From Metellina segmentata (lineage: Eukaryota; Arthropoda; Arachnida; Araneae; Tetragnathidae): a stretch of 64,000 nt of DNA. Where the stretch lies: assembly GCA_947359465.1 (NCBI GenBank), contig OX375876.1:63618998-63682997 (forward strand). The letters run 5' to 3'. The position numbers and the translations under genes were made by a program. The notes beneath the pieces were generated by a model. That model was not told where the DNA came from, made no database searches, and was given only the letters and a program-made list of their open reading frames with translations. Shown in pieces: positions 34,924-45,375 of this stretch (positions are counted from its first letter, which is position 1; every line of letters begins with the position of its first letter).

Positions 34924-36420
34924 GGTGGTCCCGAATTCATGGTACAAACTTTAATGGTAGGTACAGGACATTGTAACAATGATTTATTGTATAGGAATGT
35001 ATAGTCGCAAGTGACGCGGTGAGGCGTAAACAGGGGAAATAACGGCCGAAAGGAAAAACAAAGATTTTATTGAAAGCGTTGTTGACAAGTGTCATGTTTA
35101 CAGTAATTGTTCAAAATTGCGTCCACCAGTATCGATACATGCTTGACAGCGTCGGTGGAGCGATTAGCGTACACGTTCAAAGATGCCTGGAATTTCACGC
35201 ACACCTGCAGCAGCTACAGATAAGCGAGCGACGAGATCCTCATCTGAGTCAACTGGAGTCTCATAAACAAGATGCTTTAGATGTCCCCATAAAAAGTAAT
35301 CGAGACTCGATAAATCGGGAGATCGGGGTGGCCAAGGGACTGGTCCACCACGCCCAATCCATCGAGTACCAAACGTGGCATTCAGGTAATTCCGTACATC
35401 AATGCTGAAGTGTGCTGGCGCCCCATCGTGCTGAAACCACATGCGGTTACGAATGGCGATCGGAACATCATGCAGCAGTTGTGGTAACACTTCTTTCAGA
35501 AAAATAAGATAGCTTCCGCCAGTGAGCCGCGTGGGTAGTAAGTATGGGCCAATCAAAAAGTCGTTCACAATACCAGCCCACACATTAATACTGAAACGTT
35601 GTTGAAACGCATGTCGACGCGTTGCATGTGGATTATCGGTTGCCCACACATGGGAATTGTGCGCATTAAAGACACCCTCGCGTGAAAATGTCGCTTCATC
35701 TGTAAATAGCACATAATCTACGAAATCCGGCTGCAACGCACATTGCTGCATCACCCACAGGCAGAAGTTCACGCGGCGAGGATAATCTGCCGGATTCAAT
35801 GCTTGTACTTTCTGAAAATGGAAGGGGTGTAAGCGATTTTCGTTTAACACTCTGCATACAGTCTGATGACTCACACCTACGTCACGCGCAACAGTTCTTG
35901 TGCTTGACTCGGGTCTATCAGTCACAATGTTCAAGATGCTTTCTTCCAGCCTTGGAGTGCGTACAGCTCTTACTCGACCAGCGCCATGTCTGTTGACGTC
36001 GAACGCACCTGTTTCACAAAGTTGACGATGTAACCGTTGAAAAATTCTATGTACCGGCATTCGTCGATCAGGATACTCCGCGCGATACATTCGTAACGCA
36101 GCTCTGCCGTTACCATTTGCACGGCCGTACATGTAATGCATGTCTGCTTTTTCTGCATACGTAAAGTCACCCATCGTCTACGGCAGCACAATTGTGAATG
36201 GCGCTTTTCCCTACTGCGATGCTTCATGTTCAACAGCGGCTAGACATCTACTGCCCTCTACCGGCAATGATACCAACCGATCACTCCATTTCTCTTTCCT
36301 TTTATTTCCCTTGTTTACGCCTCACCGCGTCACTTGCGACTATACATTCCTATACAATAAATCATTGTTACAATGTCCTGTACCTACCATTAAAGTTTGT
36401 ACCATGAATTCGGGACCACC

Positions 36421-36423
<3 letters not shown>
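34921..36423 (-). mobile_element. DD41D mariner-like transposon, copy B, young and nearly intact
   Basis: Starts CAGGGTGGTCCCGAATTC at 34921 and ends with its inverse at 36423. The terminal inverted repeats are 122 bp (34921-35042 and 36302-36423) and differ at one position only (CAGGGG against CAAGGG near the inner end). The element is 1503 bp. Inside is a 358-codon transposase frame with one late stop. (TA)n runs flank it directly, so the TA target was inside the microsatellite. The ends beyond CAGGGTG differ from copy A at 25331-26787, so these are two families of one branch. Confidence 0.96.
35164..36174 (-). CDS. DD41D transposase, full catalytic domain, truncated 22 residues early
   Basis: Frame of 336 codons from ATG 36174 to TAA 35164-35166. 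The transposase would cut the element at its terminal repeats and insert it at TA. The N-terminal region (YAEKADMHYMYGRA) resembles the DUF4817-type DNA-binding part. A second helix-turn-helix lies around residues 75-115 (TVARDVGVSHQTVCRVL). The catalytic triad is D159 (FTDEA), D250 (QHDGAPAH) and D292 (SSLDY), with 41 residues between the last two. The same frame continues past the TAA to a second stop at 35098-35100, which would give 358 residues, exactly the length of copy A. The C-terminal loss is thus a single nonsense change. Whether the shortened protein works is unknown, since the catalytic core is complete. Confidence 0.93.
   Translation of the reverse strand: MGDFTYAEKADMHYMYGRANGNGRAALRMYRAEYPDRRMPVHRIFQRLHRQLCETGAFDVNRHGAGRVRAVRTPRLEESILNIVTDRPESSTRTVARDVGVSHQTVCRVLNENRLHPFHFQKVQALNPADYPRRVNFCLWVMQQCALQPDFVDYVLFTDEATFSREGVFNAHNSHVWATDNPHATRRHAFQQRFSINVWAGIVNDFLIGPYLLPTRLTGGSYLIFLKEVLPQLLHDVPIAIRNRMWFQHDGAPAHFSIDVRNYLNATFGTRWIGRGGPVPWPPRSPDLSSLDYFLWGHLKHLVYETPVDSDEDLVARLSVAAAGVREIPGIFERVR

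Positions 36424-36482
<59 letters not shown>
36424..36482. repeat. (TA)n tract right of the DD41D element
   Basis: About 59 bp of TA starting at the base after the transposon. It is the other half of the tract at 34866-34920. Confidence 0.97.
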
Positions 36483-36483
<1 letters not shown>

Positions 36484-36486
<3 letters not shown>

Positions 36487-36718
36487 CCATTTAGCCCGAC
36501 AGTTGGACAGTTTGGCAAGAAATTCCGCAGAACACCATTCGGGAACATTTTCAGTCTATGCCACGTCAGGTGACAGCTTGCATCCAGGCCAGAGGTGGAG
36601 CACTGCCTTCATGACTTCCTCCTTTGGAAACGGTCAAACTCTAAAATAGATCATTCAATTGTTTTGAAATTTAAATAGTTTGTTTTTCTATGTATTGACT
36701 TCACATTCACCACTTTTC
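36484..36718 (+). mobile_element. Right piece of the split Tc1-like copy
   Basis: ACCATTTAGCCCGACAGTTG, GGCAAGAAATTCCGCAG, CAGCTTGCATCCAGGCC and ATCATTCAATTGTTTTGAAA match the 3' coding end and 3' flank of the family A Tc1 relatives. It aligns with the neighbouring fragment from about 37105. It lacks the terminal repeat and stops near TTTTCATCGCA. Confidence 0.82.
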
Positions 36719-36734
36719 ATCGCATATATACATA

Positions 36735-37353
36735 TATTAGACGTGTCTGGGGACATCCAGGGCAGCGTGGGGGTCCTTCCCTTACCATCGCACGCCACAC
36801 ATGCCCACAACATGGCGTTATGGTCTGAGGTGTTATCTCCTTTGACAGCCGGACCCCTTTGATAGTCAATTATGGCACACTTACAGCACAGCGGTACATA
36901 GACAACATTCTAAGATCGTTTGTATTACCGTTCCTATTGTGACACTACGAACTTACTTTTCAACAAGATAATTCCCCTCAGCATACAGCACGTGTTGCTA
37001 TGAATTGTTTTCAAGCTTTCCAAACACTTCCTTGACCAGTTACGTCTCCTGATCTCCCTGCAACAAACGTTATGGGAAGGCGATTGCAACCATTCCTGAA
37101 TGTTCACCATTTAACCCGACAATCGGAGACAATTTGGCAAGAAATTCCGCAGGACACCACCTGGGAACATTTTCAATCTATTACCGCCTTATTGACTTCC
37201 TTCCTTTGTAACGGTAAATTTCTAAAATAAATCATTCAATTTGTTTTGAAATTTAAATCATTTGTTTTTCTATGTATTGTCTTCAAATTCACCAATTTTC
37301 ATCGCAATCGGACAACTCCTTCGTGGTGCATTGATTTTTATTGTTATAGAGTG
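36735..37353 (+). mobile_element. 5'-truncated Tc1-like copy, family A relative
   Basis: It starts inside the transposase (CGTGTCTGGGGACATCCAGG). It keeps decayed catalytic-core coding: TIARHTCPQHGVMV, then a stop, SRTPL, TAQRY, FQQDN and VAMNCFQAFQTL. The third motif is damaged (the SPIEHVWD region reads SPDLPATN), and more stops follow. The 3' terminal repeat is present and ends TTTTATTGTTATAGAGTG at 37353. The N-terminal half and left end are missing. Confidence 0.88.
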
Positions 37354-37667
37354 TGTAGATGTCTCGTCGAAGCTTGTTTAGTAATAATTAATTCACACAC
37401 ACACGACCAGTGATAGTGGACTGTTTGAATTTTATTGTTAAATCATGAATTCAATCACCAAATGGACAATTATTCCCTGTGAAGAATATAACACAAAAGG
37501 GTATTGTAACCCAAGGAAAAATCCCTCATGGATTGCAGAGCACGCTGCTGTCTCCCTACACACTCAGAATACGAATACGAATAGTCGAAGTTAGCGCCTA
37601 AAAACTAAGATATTACCTGACTTTAATGTTCTCATTGTAAAAAGAAAAACATCGTTTGCTACTGTTA
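37354..37667. other. Intergenic DNA, nothing recognised
   Basis: A short stretch between the Tc1 3' end and the LTR-like repeat. No feature is seen except a small CA run near 37396. Confidence 0.5.
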
Positions 37668-37830
37668 CTTGCTCATACGTATTTCTGTGTGATTCATCTA
37701 GAACATTTCATGTAGAATATCCCCCCCCCCTGCAAAACATTCCATGCAGAATTGAATCATGTGAAAAATAAACAGAATACAATTGACTAAGAGGTTGGTA
37801 TGAAAGCTTCCGTATTACTTTTCAAATAAT
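37668..37830 (-). repeat. LTR-like block, 3' side of BEL/Pao remnant
   Basis: Matches 40928-41090 in order and spacing (ATTTCTGTGTGATTCATC, CTAGAACATT, AACAGAATACAA, TTGACTAAGAGG, TTCCGTATTA), with about 20-25% differences. Exact LTR ends could not be set. Confidence 0.7.
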
Positions 37831-38028
37831 TACGATTCAATAATCTCCCACCCATGAAACTCTCCTGGGAAAATTGACAGAATGTGTGAAGAGGTAGCGC
37901 AATAATATGAAGAGTACGTAAATTACACACTAATTAAAAAAACACATAAGTGTAAAAATATCAAAAACATAAATGAATACAGTATACATTTAGAATAAAT
38001 GTTGAAAAATTGGCAATTAGTCCAATGG

Positions 38029-40870
38029 TTATCTACAAATTTTAGTTATTTGACGTTTTAATATACTACCAGCGTTAGTTTTTAGTGTCATTACTCTGAC
38101 CCTTTGATCATTTCCAGGTTGTACTTGGAGCACACATCCAAGTTTCCATTTTAATGGAGCTAATAATTCAGTTTTTGAGAGAACCAATCTCCAACTGCGA
38201 TTTTGGCTTTTGGCATGCATCTGGGTTTTCAATCCCATGCACATAATTAAACTTGACACCAGAGCATCCTGGATTTTTGCAACGCTGTTGGCAACAAATG
38301 AAAGCTAACGACTAGACTCAGAAGCAATCCATGCAAGTGCAAACTTTGAATCAGACCAGGCGAATAAATTATTTACTGGAATCTCTAAAGTTGAGAGAAC
38401 ATGTTTCTAATGAAGATGACAGCAGAAGTGCTGAGCATAATTCAAGTGTTGGGAGAGATTGAGGTTTAACTGGAGTAACTGGTTTTTGATGTTAAAAGTG
38501 ACACAGCAATTTAATGATCAGAATCAGCAGTGCGAATATAGACTACAGCACAGCATGCTTTCTCAGAAGCATCACAGAATACATGCAATTGACTATTTAC
38601 AGGATGTGCAGAGAGAACGTACCGAGGAATTTTTCCAGTGGGTTGCGATGGGTTCACTGATTTATCATCCCATCTAAAATTGCAGTTCCAAAGTTCTAGT
38701 AGAAAAATCTTAGCAAGCATAGCAGTGCGTACAAGCCATCTTTAAGATCAATTATCCTTGCAATGTCTGAAAGTATTTCACGTTTAGTCAGTTCTTCATG
38801 TTAAGATACAGATATAGAAAATTGAAAAAGTTCATTGCTTGGATGCCAAACAATTCCAAGATCCTTGATTTTATCTTATCATTATCAATTTTCAGTGAGT
38901 GGTTGATTGCCTTGGACTCATATGGCACACACTGTAGCACAGATGGACAGTTTGAAATCGAGTTACGTAGTGGAAATCCTTCTTTTTCTATCATTTCTGA
39001 CATCTGCTTTATGAGTTCTAAGGCCTCTTCTTCAGAGCTTGCTCAAGATAGTAGATCATCAACATAGACATCTCTAGGACACGCCTTTGAAGCAAAAGAA
39101 AGGTTTACTTTTTCATCTAAAGCAAACTGTTTCATTGATCTAGTAGAAAAAACTATGCGCATGCAGTCCCCATAAGTAACATAAGTTAAATAAAAAATAC
39201 TGATTGGCTCCTTTGGATGGTTTCTCCCAATGATTCTTTGTAAATCGACATAATATGGGTGCACTTTAATTTAGAGAAACATTTTTTTTTCCACACCTGC
39301 ACAGACTGCAACCTTAAAAGTTCGGAAACGAAGAAGAATTGGAAATAATTCTTGTTGAACTCTGGGTCCAATCATTAGAAGATCATTTAATGATACACCT
39401 TTTGAAGACTTTGCAGAAGCATCGAAGACGACTCGAAGCTCCGTTATAGTACTTGTTCCTTTCAACTCAGCATGATGTGGTAAATAATAGGTTTATCTCT
39501 TCAAATACTGACTTTTGAATTTTTTCCATACGTCCAAGTTCATGGTTTTCTTTCATAAAATCTCTATATCGGTTGTATAAATCAGGTTTTGATGACAGCA
39601 TTTTTCTAAAGGCTGGGACCGATGCATAGCTGACTGCTTTGAATCTCTCAATTGACAAGGAGATGAATTAAAAGGTAATTTTTCAACAGATTTTCCACTT
39701 ATATCTCTAGAGTGATTGTTAACAAAGTGGTATTCACAGGCTTGTTCTGCCTTTGTTAATGAATTTGCAATGTACACTGAACTTAATTTCTAAAAATTCG
39801 ACAACTAATTACGAGTGTCCACTTAAATGGTATTAATAAGAATGTTATTGAATAAGCATGTTATTGAATAAGAACGTTCTTGAATAAGAATGTTATTGAA
39901 TAAGAATGTTTTTGAACAAGAATGTTATTGAATAAGAATGTTATTGAATAAGAATATTATTGAATAAGAATGTTATTGAATAAGAATGTTATTGAATAAG
40001 AATGTTATCGAATAAGAATGTTATTGAATAAGAATGTTATTGAATAAGAATGTTATTGAATAAGCATGTTATTGAATAAGAACGTTCTTGAATAAGAATG
40101 TTTTTGAATAAGAATGTTATTGAATAAGAATGTTATTGAATAAGAATGTTATTGAATAAGAATGTTATTGAATAAGAATGTTATTGAATAAGAATGTTAT
40201 AAAATAAGAATGTAAAAAATAAGAATATTATTGAATAATAATGTTTTTGAATAAGAATGTAAAAAATAAGAATGTTATTGAATAAGAATATTATTGAATA
40301 AGAATGTTATTGAATAAGAATGTTATTGAATAAGAATGTTATTGAATAAGAATGTTATCGAATAAGAATGTTATTGAATAAGAATGTTATTGAATAAGAA
40401 TGTTATTGAATAAGAATGTTATTGAATAAGAATGTTATTGAATAAGAATGTTATTGAATAAGAATGTTGTTAAATAAGAGATGGATTTTAGAAATTTCCA
40501 AAATTGCCAGAAAATATTCATCCTAGTTCAGAACAGACAGAAAAAGGTTTTACATGTCCATATTTGACTATATCACCCTTCAGCATAGGTAGAGAAATAT
40601 CATTGCCCCAAAAAATGTCAATAGGACCTGTTTTGAAGTATGTGGAATCTGCTAAAGTTAAGTCACTAAATTGTTCAGCACAAATAGGGTCTAAGGAAAC
40701 ATGTGGCAGTTCTCAGATGATCTTATTTATCACAAACACGGAAGTCGTAAACACAGGATTAGACTTGAAATTAGGTACAATTTTTATGTTGGTGATACCA
40801 TTGGTATGTGAATCAGAAGAACCAAGGCAAGATATCTGTACTCTTGCTATATTGATCCAGAAGATCCAGA
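38029..40870 (-). pseudogene. BEL/Pao pol, fragmented
   Basis: On the minus strand, 40870-40500 reads like the Pao aspartic protease tail (DLTLADSTYFKTGPIDI, GNDISLPML). After the minisatellite, 39777-39467 carries the pre-RT segment (EQACEYHFVNNHSRDISG, KLPF). 39465-39271 carries RT (TELRVVFDASAKSSKGVSLN, LLRFRT). 39264-39043 carries the catalytic YVDDLLS motif, with TYVTYGD upstream. 38720-38511 and onward carries RNase H (QLHVFCDASEKA, then FAWSDSKFALAWI). 38259-38029 carries a DUF5641-like end (WKLGCVLQVQPGNDQRVRV). Only about 100-150 bp separate the end of RNase H from DUF5641, so the zinc-binding and integrase core regions are deleted. Many frameshifts and stops. Confidence 0.88.
39826..40487. 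repeat. 16-bp minisatellite inside the BEL/Pao pol
   Basis: About 40 units of GAATAAGAATGTTATT, mostly identical. Variants carry CATG, ACGTTC, TTTTTG or TATCG changes. The same variant string (AATAAGCATG, then AAGAACGTTC) recurs at 39851 and 40059, 208 bp (13 units) apart, showing block duplication. Each unit contains AATAA-GAATG-TTATT, a 5-bp self-complementary stem. Confidence 0.95.
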
Positions 40871-40927
40871 TTTCAAGAACATCCAGACAAGTTCATTGAA
40901 AAATGTGGGGATGGTCACAATGTTTTG

Positions 40928-41090
40928 GCTCATCAGTGTATTTCTATGTGATGTATCTAGAACATTCTCCTTTATTGCAGAACATTCCCTTATTGCAAAA
41001 TTGAATCAATACAACTGACAAAATAAACAAAATACAACTGACTAAGAGGATGGGATGGAGAATTCCGGATTATTTTGCAAAGCATTGCAG
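40928..41090 (-). repeat. LTR-like block, 5' side of BEL/Pao remnant
   Basis: Partner of 37668-37830 (ATTTCTATGTGATGTATC, CTAGAACATT, AACAAAATACAA, CTGACTAAGAGG, TTCCGGATTA). Confidence 0.7.
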
Positions 41091-41113
41091 TTCAACATAG
41101 TGTTTTATTTATA

Positions 41114-42173
41114 CACTACCCTGCAATAATTGACCGGACAGCAAGATGCGATGGTATAAGGGAAAGAAACATGCTTTAATCTGGGGATGGTCCCCCACGT
41201 GCTGTAAATACACTAGCAACCATTCTGGGCATGTGTGTCCATTCCTGCTTCAAGAATGTCGCCAGCTCAGCTGTGATTTCGTTAAATGTTCTATGGAGAT
41301 TAGACCGAGACTGAGTAGGCCAGGGAAGACGTTTTACATCCATATCTTGATACCACTGCTTGACATAGGCTGTAACTTGACATGGAGCGTTGTCCTCCTG
41401 GAAGTTACATTCGTCCATTCATGAATTCAATTTACCATAAACAACATGCAAAGGTCCCAAGCCATACCACGAAAAACACCTCCAAACTAGTACACCACCA
41501 CCACCGTACTTCCGTACTTGACAGTTGGAACGATGCACTCTGGTAACAGACGTTCGCCTCGCATTTGCCAAACCCAAGCACGCCTATCTGACTGTAAGGA
41601 CGTGTAGCGTGACTCGTCGTTCCATAAAACAGTTGTCCATTGGTCCACGGTCCAATTGAGACTTTACAAACACCAAGCGTGTCTGCCGGCTTTGTTGGAT
41701 AGGGTGATGTTTGGTTTGTGCGTGGCAACACATCCGTGGATGTTGAGGGAGTGCAGTTCTTTCCGCAAAGTATTGGGGTGCACCATTGCCTCTGCTGCCG
41801 GTTGAAACTCACTATTGATGATTTGTAGTGGCTTGTTACGGTTCTTAAGAACCTCACGCTTTAGGACACGCCTATTTCGTTGGGTCAGTTTACGGGGTCG
41901 ACCAACGTGTGCAGTTCGTGTTCCAACTCCCGCACATTTCTTCACGACATCACCAACAGTTGACCAGCGCTGTGATAATTCTACCACAATTGCTCGAATA
42001 GACCACTATTTAACAACCAACTATTAACACCTCTTTCACAGAACTACCGACGTTGCCACTTCGCGTATCGTATTTAATATTAAAAGGTCACGTGCAACCA
42101 CTGGATTTGTATAAAATCTGACATGCAGACGGATTTTATGCAAATCCAAAGGCGTCCGGTCCATTATTGTAGT
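41114..42173 (-). mobile_element. Tc1-like transposon, family D
   Basis: The left end CACTACCCTGCAATAATTGA, then CCGGAC, is matched by the inverse GTCCGGTCCATTATTGTAG ending near 42173. A TA precedes the left end (41112-41113), and a TATATA run follows the right end. The length of about 1.06 kb is short for Tc1, in keeping with deletions. The transposase is on the minus strand. Confidence 0.8.
41176..41987 (-). pseudogene. Tc1-like transposase, family D, broken
   Basis: 41987-41664 keeps the helix-turn-helix and linker (HVGRPRKLTQRNRRVL, a Tc1 GRPR motif; LNIHGCVATHKPNIT). A frameshift follows. The first catalytic motif is readable as WNDES in another frame near 41620-41600, with ERLLPECIVP after it. 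41418-41176 holds the second catalytic D (FQEDNAPC) and the C-terminus (ELATFLKQEWTHMPRM, ARGGP). The segment that should carry the third acidic residue (SPDLNPIEH) reads QSRSNLHRTF, so that residue is lost or displaced. Confidence 0.88.
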
Positions 42174-42194
42174 ATATATATATATACATATATA

Positions 42195-42665
42195 TGTATT
42201 ATTCTAAAGTGGAGCGAAATAATAGGCTTGCTTATTTTTATATTTGCTTCGTGTTATTTCTTCCATTCGCTTGGTTTGAAGGTTCCCCAGGGTGTTAGAA
42301 GAAAGTATGACTCATAATATAGGACTAATTGATGGGTGCTGAAAAACACTAATTTGAGTTTATATATATATAGCCTATCGGCACAAGTTGATTTCTTAGT
42401 CCACTTGATCTACGTCTCTGAAGTATAACGACTGTTTCCCATAGATCGTAAAACGAAACTTTTGAAGCTAAGCGTATATTTTCTTGTTATTTCTCCCGAT
42501 CGCTCAATTTGAAGATCTCCTGTTGAAGGTCATGGGACGATATTTGAAGAAAGCATGACTCCTCATGTGGGTCTAACTGACGATCGTGCTGAAAAACATT
42601 AATTTGCGCTTCGATAAGCCTATCTGTCCATGTCGGTTCCCAAATCCACATCTCAGAATTTCCCA
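42195..42665. repeat. Diverged ~230-bp direct duplication
   Basis: Blocks GT(G/T)TATTTCT.CC, TTTGAAG.T.CC, GAAGAAAG.ATGACTC and GCTGAAAAACA(C/T)TAATTTG, then a C.TATC.G.CA..T run, recur in order, at about 42250-42410 and 42480-42650. No coding is seen. Confidence 0.7.
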
Positions 42666-43069
42666 TCCACTTTCCGATGAAATTGGCAGAGCATTTGGTG
42701 GTGAGATCGTAAAATCATTGGCCACGTAGGATTATGGATAGAGGCCTATCGAAGGTAAGGTCATTGGTAGAAATAACGCTCGATATTAGCATTAACCAGT
42801 CAATGATTAGTCCTTCTATACGATTCGTTCTTTCTCTTAATGTCATGTGACAGGTCTTCAAAATCGCCCGATCGGGTGAAATTACATGAATCTTAGTGCA
42901 AGTACACTATCTATTTCATTTGAAAGTCGTTGAGTCCGACTTCGAATCAACACACAACATCGCTTGTTAAAGTCACACGCATTAGCTTTTCACATGGAAA
43001 GGACAACAAATTCATTGCGTGGTTTAAGAATTGTATTTAAAAAATGAATTTAAGTTGGTCGGTAGTTGC
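42666..43069. other. Intergenic DNA, nothing recognised
   Basis: Moderately complex sequence with no known motif. Confidence 0.45.
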
Positions 43070-43375
43070 CGCAGTAACCCAGCTGAAAGATTAACGGATT
43101 AGCAGCTGAACGGTTGCGAGTTCAAAACTCGGTACCATGAGCGTCATGCACTGGTGCACGTTAGATCTGTAGTGTTCTCAAATGTCCTCATATTGGCGTG
43201 GTGTGGAAATTTGTAGTCGGGTACCAGAGCCCCAATGTTACCTTGCCATCTGAGTGTGTTTCAAAATTACACGGTGTTGTCCTCGTATCTTTAACTTCGA
43301 GAATGTCGCTAACAGAAAATTGGGTCGCTCCAGTACGACCTTTTATTGACGTTAAGGTTATAACTCAATTATTAC
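43070..43375 (+). mobile_element. SINE-B copy with head
   Basis: GCAGTAACCCAGCTGAAAGA (A-box region), GGTTGCGAGTTCAAAACTC (B box), then GCACGTTAGATCTGTAGTG, TGTCCTCATATTGGCGTGG, TGCCATCTGAGTGTG, TGTCCTCGTATCTTTAAC and a degraded 3' end (TATTGACGTTAAGG). Confidence 0.85.
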
Positions 43376-44158
43376 ATTGATAAATGAACGGGGGAGGCAT
43401 GCTTATTTAGAAAATGGATTCATAGTGTAAGGATATAAAAATAGTTAAATAACTGAAAGGGGTAACATATTCGTGTATGCAGGAGAATAATGATGTTAAC
43501 ATCAAAATATAATTTTTCAAGCTTTGGAGATCCCCTGAAGTGTTTCTAAAGACACATGAAATACTGCATGGCAAGAAAGTAACTTTTAAAATAATAGTAT
43601 TAAATTGCTAATTTAATAAATTTTATTTTGCTGGAAATTTTGAGATGTAGTTAAGAAGTATCAGCAACGCGAATGAGCTCGCGTGTAAATAAATATCGAA
43701 GTTCTATTACGACTGTCAATAATTTAATATTCATATTTTAAAAGTTATTCTAGTGCTCTGTCAAGTATTATATTCACAAAGAAAGACACATTTTACAAGG
43801 AGATGAAGCCACACATGAAGTTCGTGAAAGATGAAAAAGGGAGAAAGAACATAGAAAAGTTAATTCAGTTCTCCCTAAATAACTAGAATGTTCTGACGCT
43901 TTAATAAATAAGACTAAGTTGATTAAAAATTTTGTAATATTTAAGATATATTATATAAAGGCTTATACGTTGAAATCTAGTTTGCGCTACTGCCTAGAGC
44001 TTGGCATTAGTTTTTTTTACCACGAAGGCAGAAAGAAATGGTCTTAATTCTGGTATCTCGCCAAATAAGCGAGTAACTAAGAGGTGGGTTATTAGAATTG
44101 AGACTATCACCCATACAATGGCCAAACTAAAACCAAGCACAATGCCGAAAAATAGATT
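43376..44158. other. AT-rich intergenic DNA
   Basis: No gene or element end is seen. Confidence 0.5.
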
Positions 44159-44162
44159 TTAA

Positions 44163-44359
44163 TCCTCCTGGTGGTTATCTGGACGAGGAAACTTTTTTAT
44201 TTAGAAAAGTTAACGAGTTATCATTTCATTAGGAGAAAAGTGACCAGATATTGATCTTATGACAAAAACCTGACAGTACCTCGATGGCGAGATATCTCGT
44301 TTTAGCAAAGTTGATCAGATCTCGATAGACGAGATACCCAGTCGAAACTACTTGGAGGG
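44163..44359. mobile_element. TTAA-flanked MITE with palindrome array (copy M3)
   Basis: TTAA is at 44159-44162 and 44360-44363. The ends are TCCTCCTGGTGGTTATCTGG and the inverse GAAACTACTTGGAGGG. The interior contains TGGCGAGATATCTCGTTTTA and degenerate relatives with a ~42-45-bp period. It is non-coding. Confidence 0.88.
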
Positions 44360-44564
44360 TTAACAAGGCTTATACTCTGATATACCTGGAACCGGCTTAT
44401 ACTCTTTAATGGATGGATGTTGAGGATCTTGGAATCTTAAATGTCTTTAATCAGGTATATTTAAACATTTATTATACTATAATTCTTAAATCTATATATT
44501 TTTATTGAACAAAAAATTTGTCAAATGTCTTGATGCTAGGAAGTCTTGCGAGCATAGTGGGTTG

Positions 44565-44710
44565 GTATTTAATTAACGTCGTACTGAAGCAACACAACGG
44601 GCTATTGGCGACCGTCCGAGATCAACCCTCGAAGTTAAAATCCAAGGACAACACCATGCAATTTTGAAACACGGTCAGATGACGAGGCAACATCTGAGCT
44701 TTTACCCCAC
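44565..44710 (-). mobile_element. SINE-B 3' half
   Basis: TTAATTAACGTCGTACTGAA, CGGGCTATTGGCGACCGTCC, AGGACAACACCATGCAATTT and GGTCAGATGACGAGGCAACA. Confidence 0.85.
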
Positions 44711-44867
44711 TTTCCATTACGAGAATGGTTTGCGCAGCAAATTAATGAGGATTGTTTATGAATCTTCATGAGTTGTCGGTGCAAATATTTAGCACTGCAG
44801 CAAGGGGTAGAGGTGATGGTACCTCCAGTTGTCTCAGATTTTCAGTGATTGAGTATAGAGCCTTTTG

Positions 44868-44975
44868 GTTTTTTGGAGCTTTATGGCGCAGAGATGGCCA
44901 TATTTGGTCAAACTGCGCCAAACACAAGACGACGTCAAATAAAATGTGTCGTTAAAGACAACAAAAAAAATGTGC
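44868..44975 (-). mobile_element. SINE-A 3' part
   Basis: TTTTGGAGCTTTATGGCGCA, ATGGCCATATTTGGTCAAAC and TGCGCCAAACACAAGACG, as in the other SINE-A copies. The head is absent. Confidence 0.75.
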
Positions 44976-45064
44976 TTGAAGACCAGAGTATTGGGACAAA
45001 AACAGAAAGAAATAACTTGGGTATCTCAGAAGCACATTACCCGTGTTTACTCACTAAAGACAGT

Positions 45065-45375
45065 AGGTACTCGATTAACGTCACACTGGAGCAACACAAC
45101 ACGGGCTATTGGCGACGGTCCAGGATCAATCCCCAAGTGAAAAAAAAAAGATCCGATGACATTTTTAACCACGGTCAGATAGCGACGTTAACACTTGAGC
45201 TGGCATCTAATCTCCAAACTTCCAAACCATACCAACGTGTGGACATTTAAGGCCACGATAGATTTAATGTGCACCAACCTCCTGTGTTCACGATGGTATT
45301 TGATTGGATTTGAAATCGCAACCCCCGGTTGCCAATCCATTGCTCTTCCAACCCTACTAAATGCAGTAAACCCTA
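45065..45375 (-). mobile_element. SINE-B copy with head
   Basis: ATTAACGTCACACTGGAGCA, GGGCTATTGGCGACGGTCCA, CTGGCATCTAATCTCCAAAC, GGACATTTAAGGCCACGATA, then the B-box complement GGATTTGAAATCGCAACCCC and the A-box side CTCTTCCAACCCTACTAAAT. Confidence 0.87.

Larger units (their letters stand above)
37668..41090 (-). mobile_element. BEL/Pao LTR retrotransposon remnant
   Basis: Minus-strand pol fragments lie between two related blocks that I take as LTR remnants: 37668-37830 and 40928-41090, both with GTATTTCT.TGTGAT, ATCTAGAACATT, AATAAACA.AATACAA and TGACTAAGAGG. Order on the minus strand: protease-like block, 16-bp minisatellite, reverse transcriptase, RNase H, then the DUF5641-type C-terminal domain. 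The integrase core is missing, and gag is not seen. The LTR remnants are clearly diverged, so this is an old insertion. Confidence 0.85.

Noticed and set aside
39826..40487. CRISPR-like array
   Set aside because: The 16-bp units are contiguous with no unique spacers, so this is a minisatellite. A eukaryotic setting also argues against CRISPR.
40504..40899. 131-codon plus-strand frame
   Set aside because: It is the antisense shadow of the BEL/Pao protease segment, which reads on the minus strand.
43070..43140. A true tRNA gene
   Set aside because: The A- and B-box-like pieces belong to a SINE-B head. No cloverleaf with an acceptor stem could be drawn.
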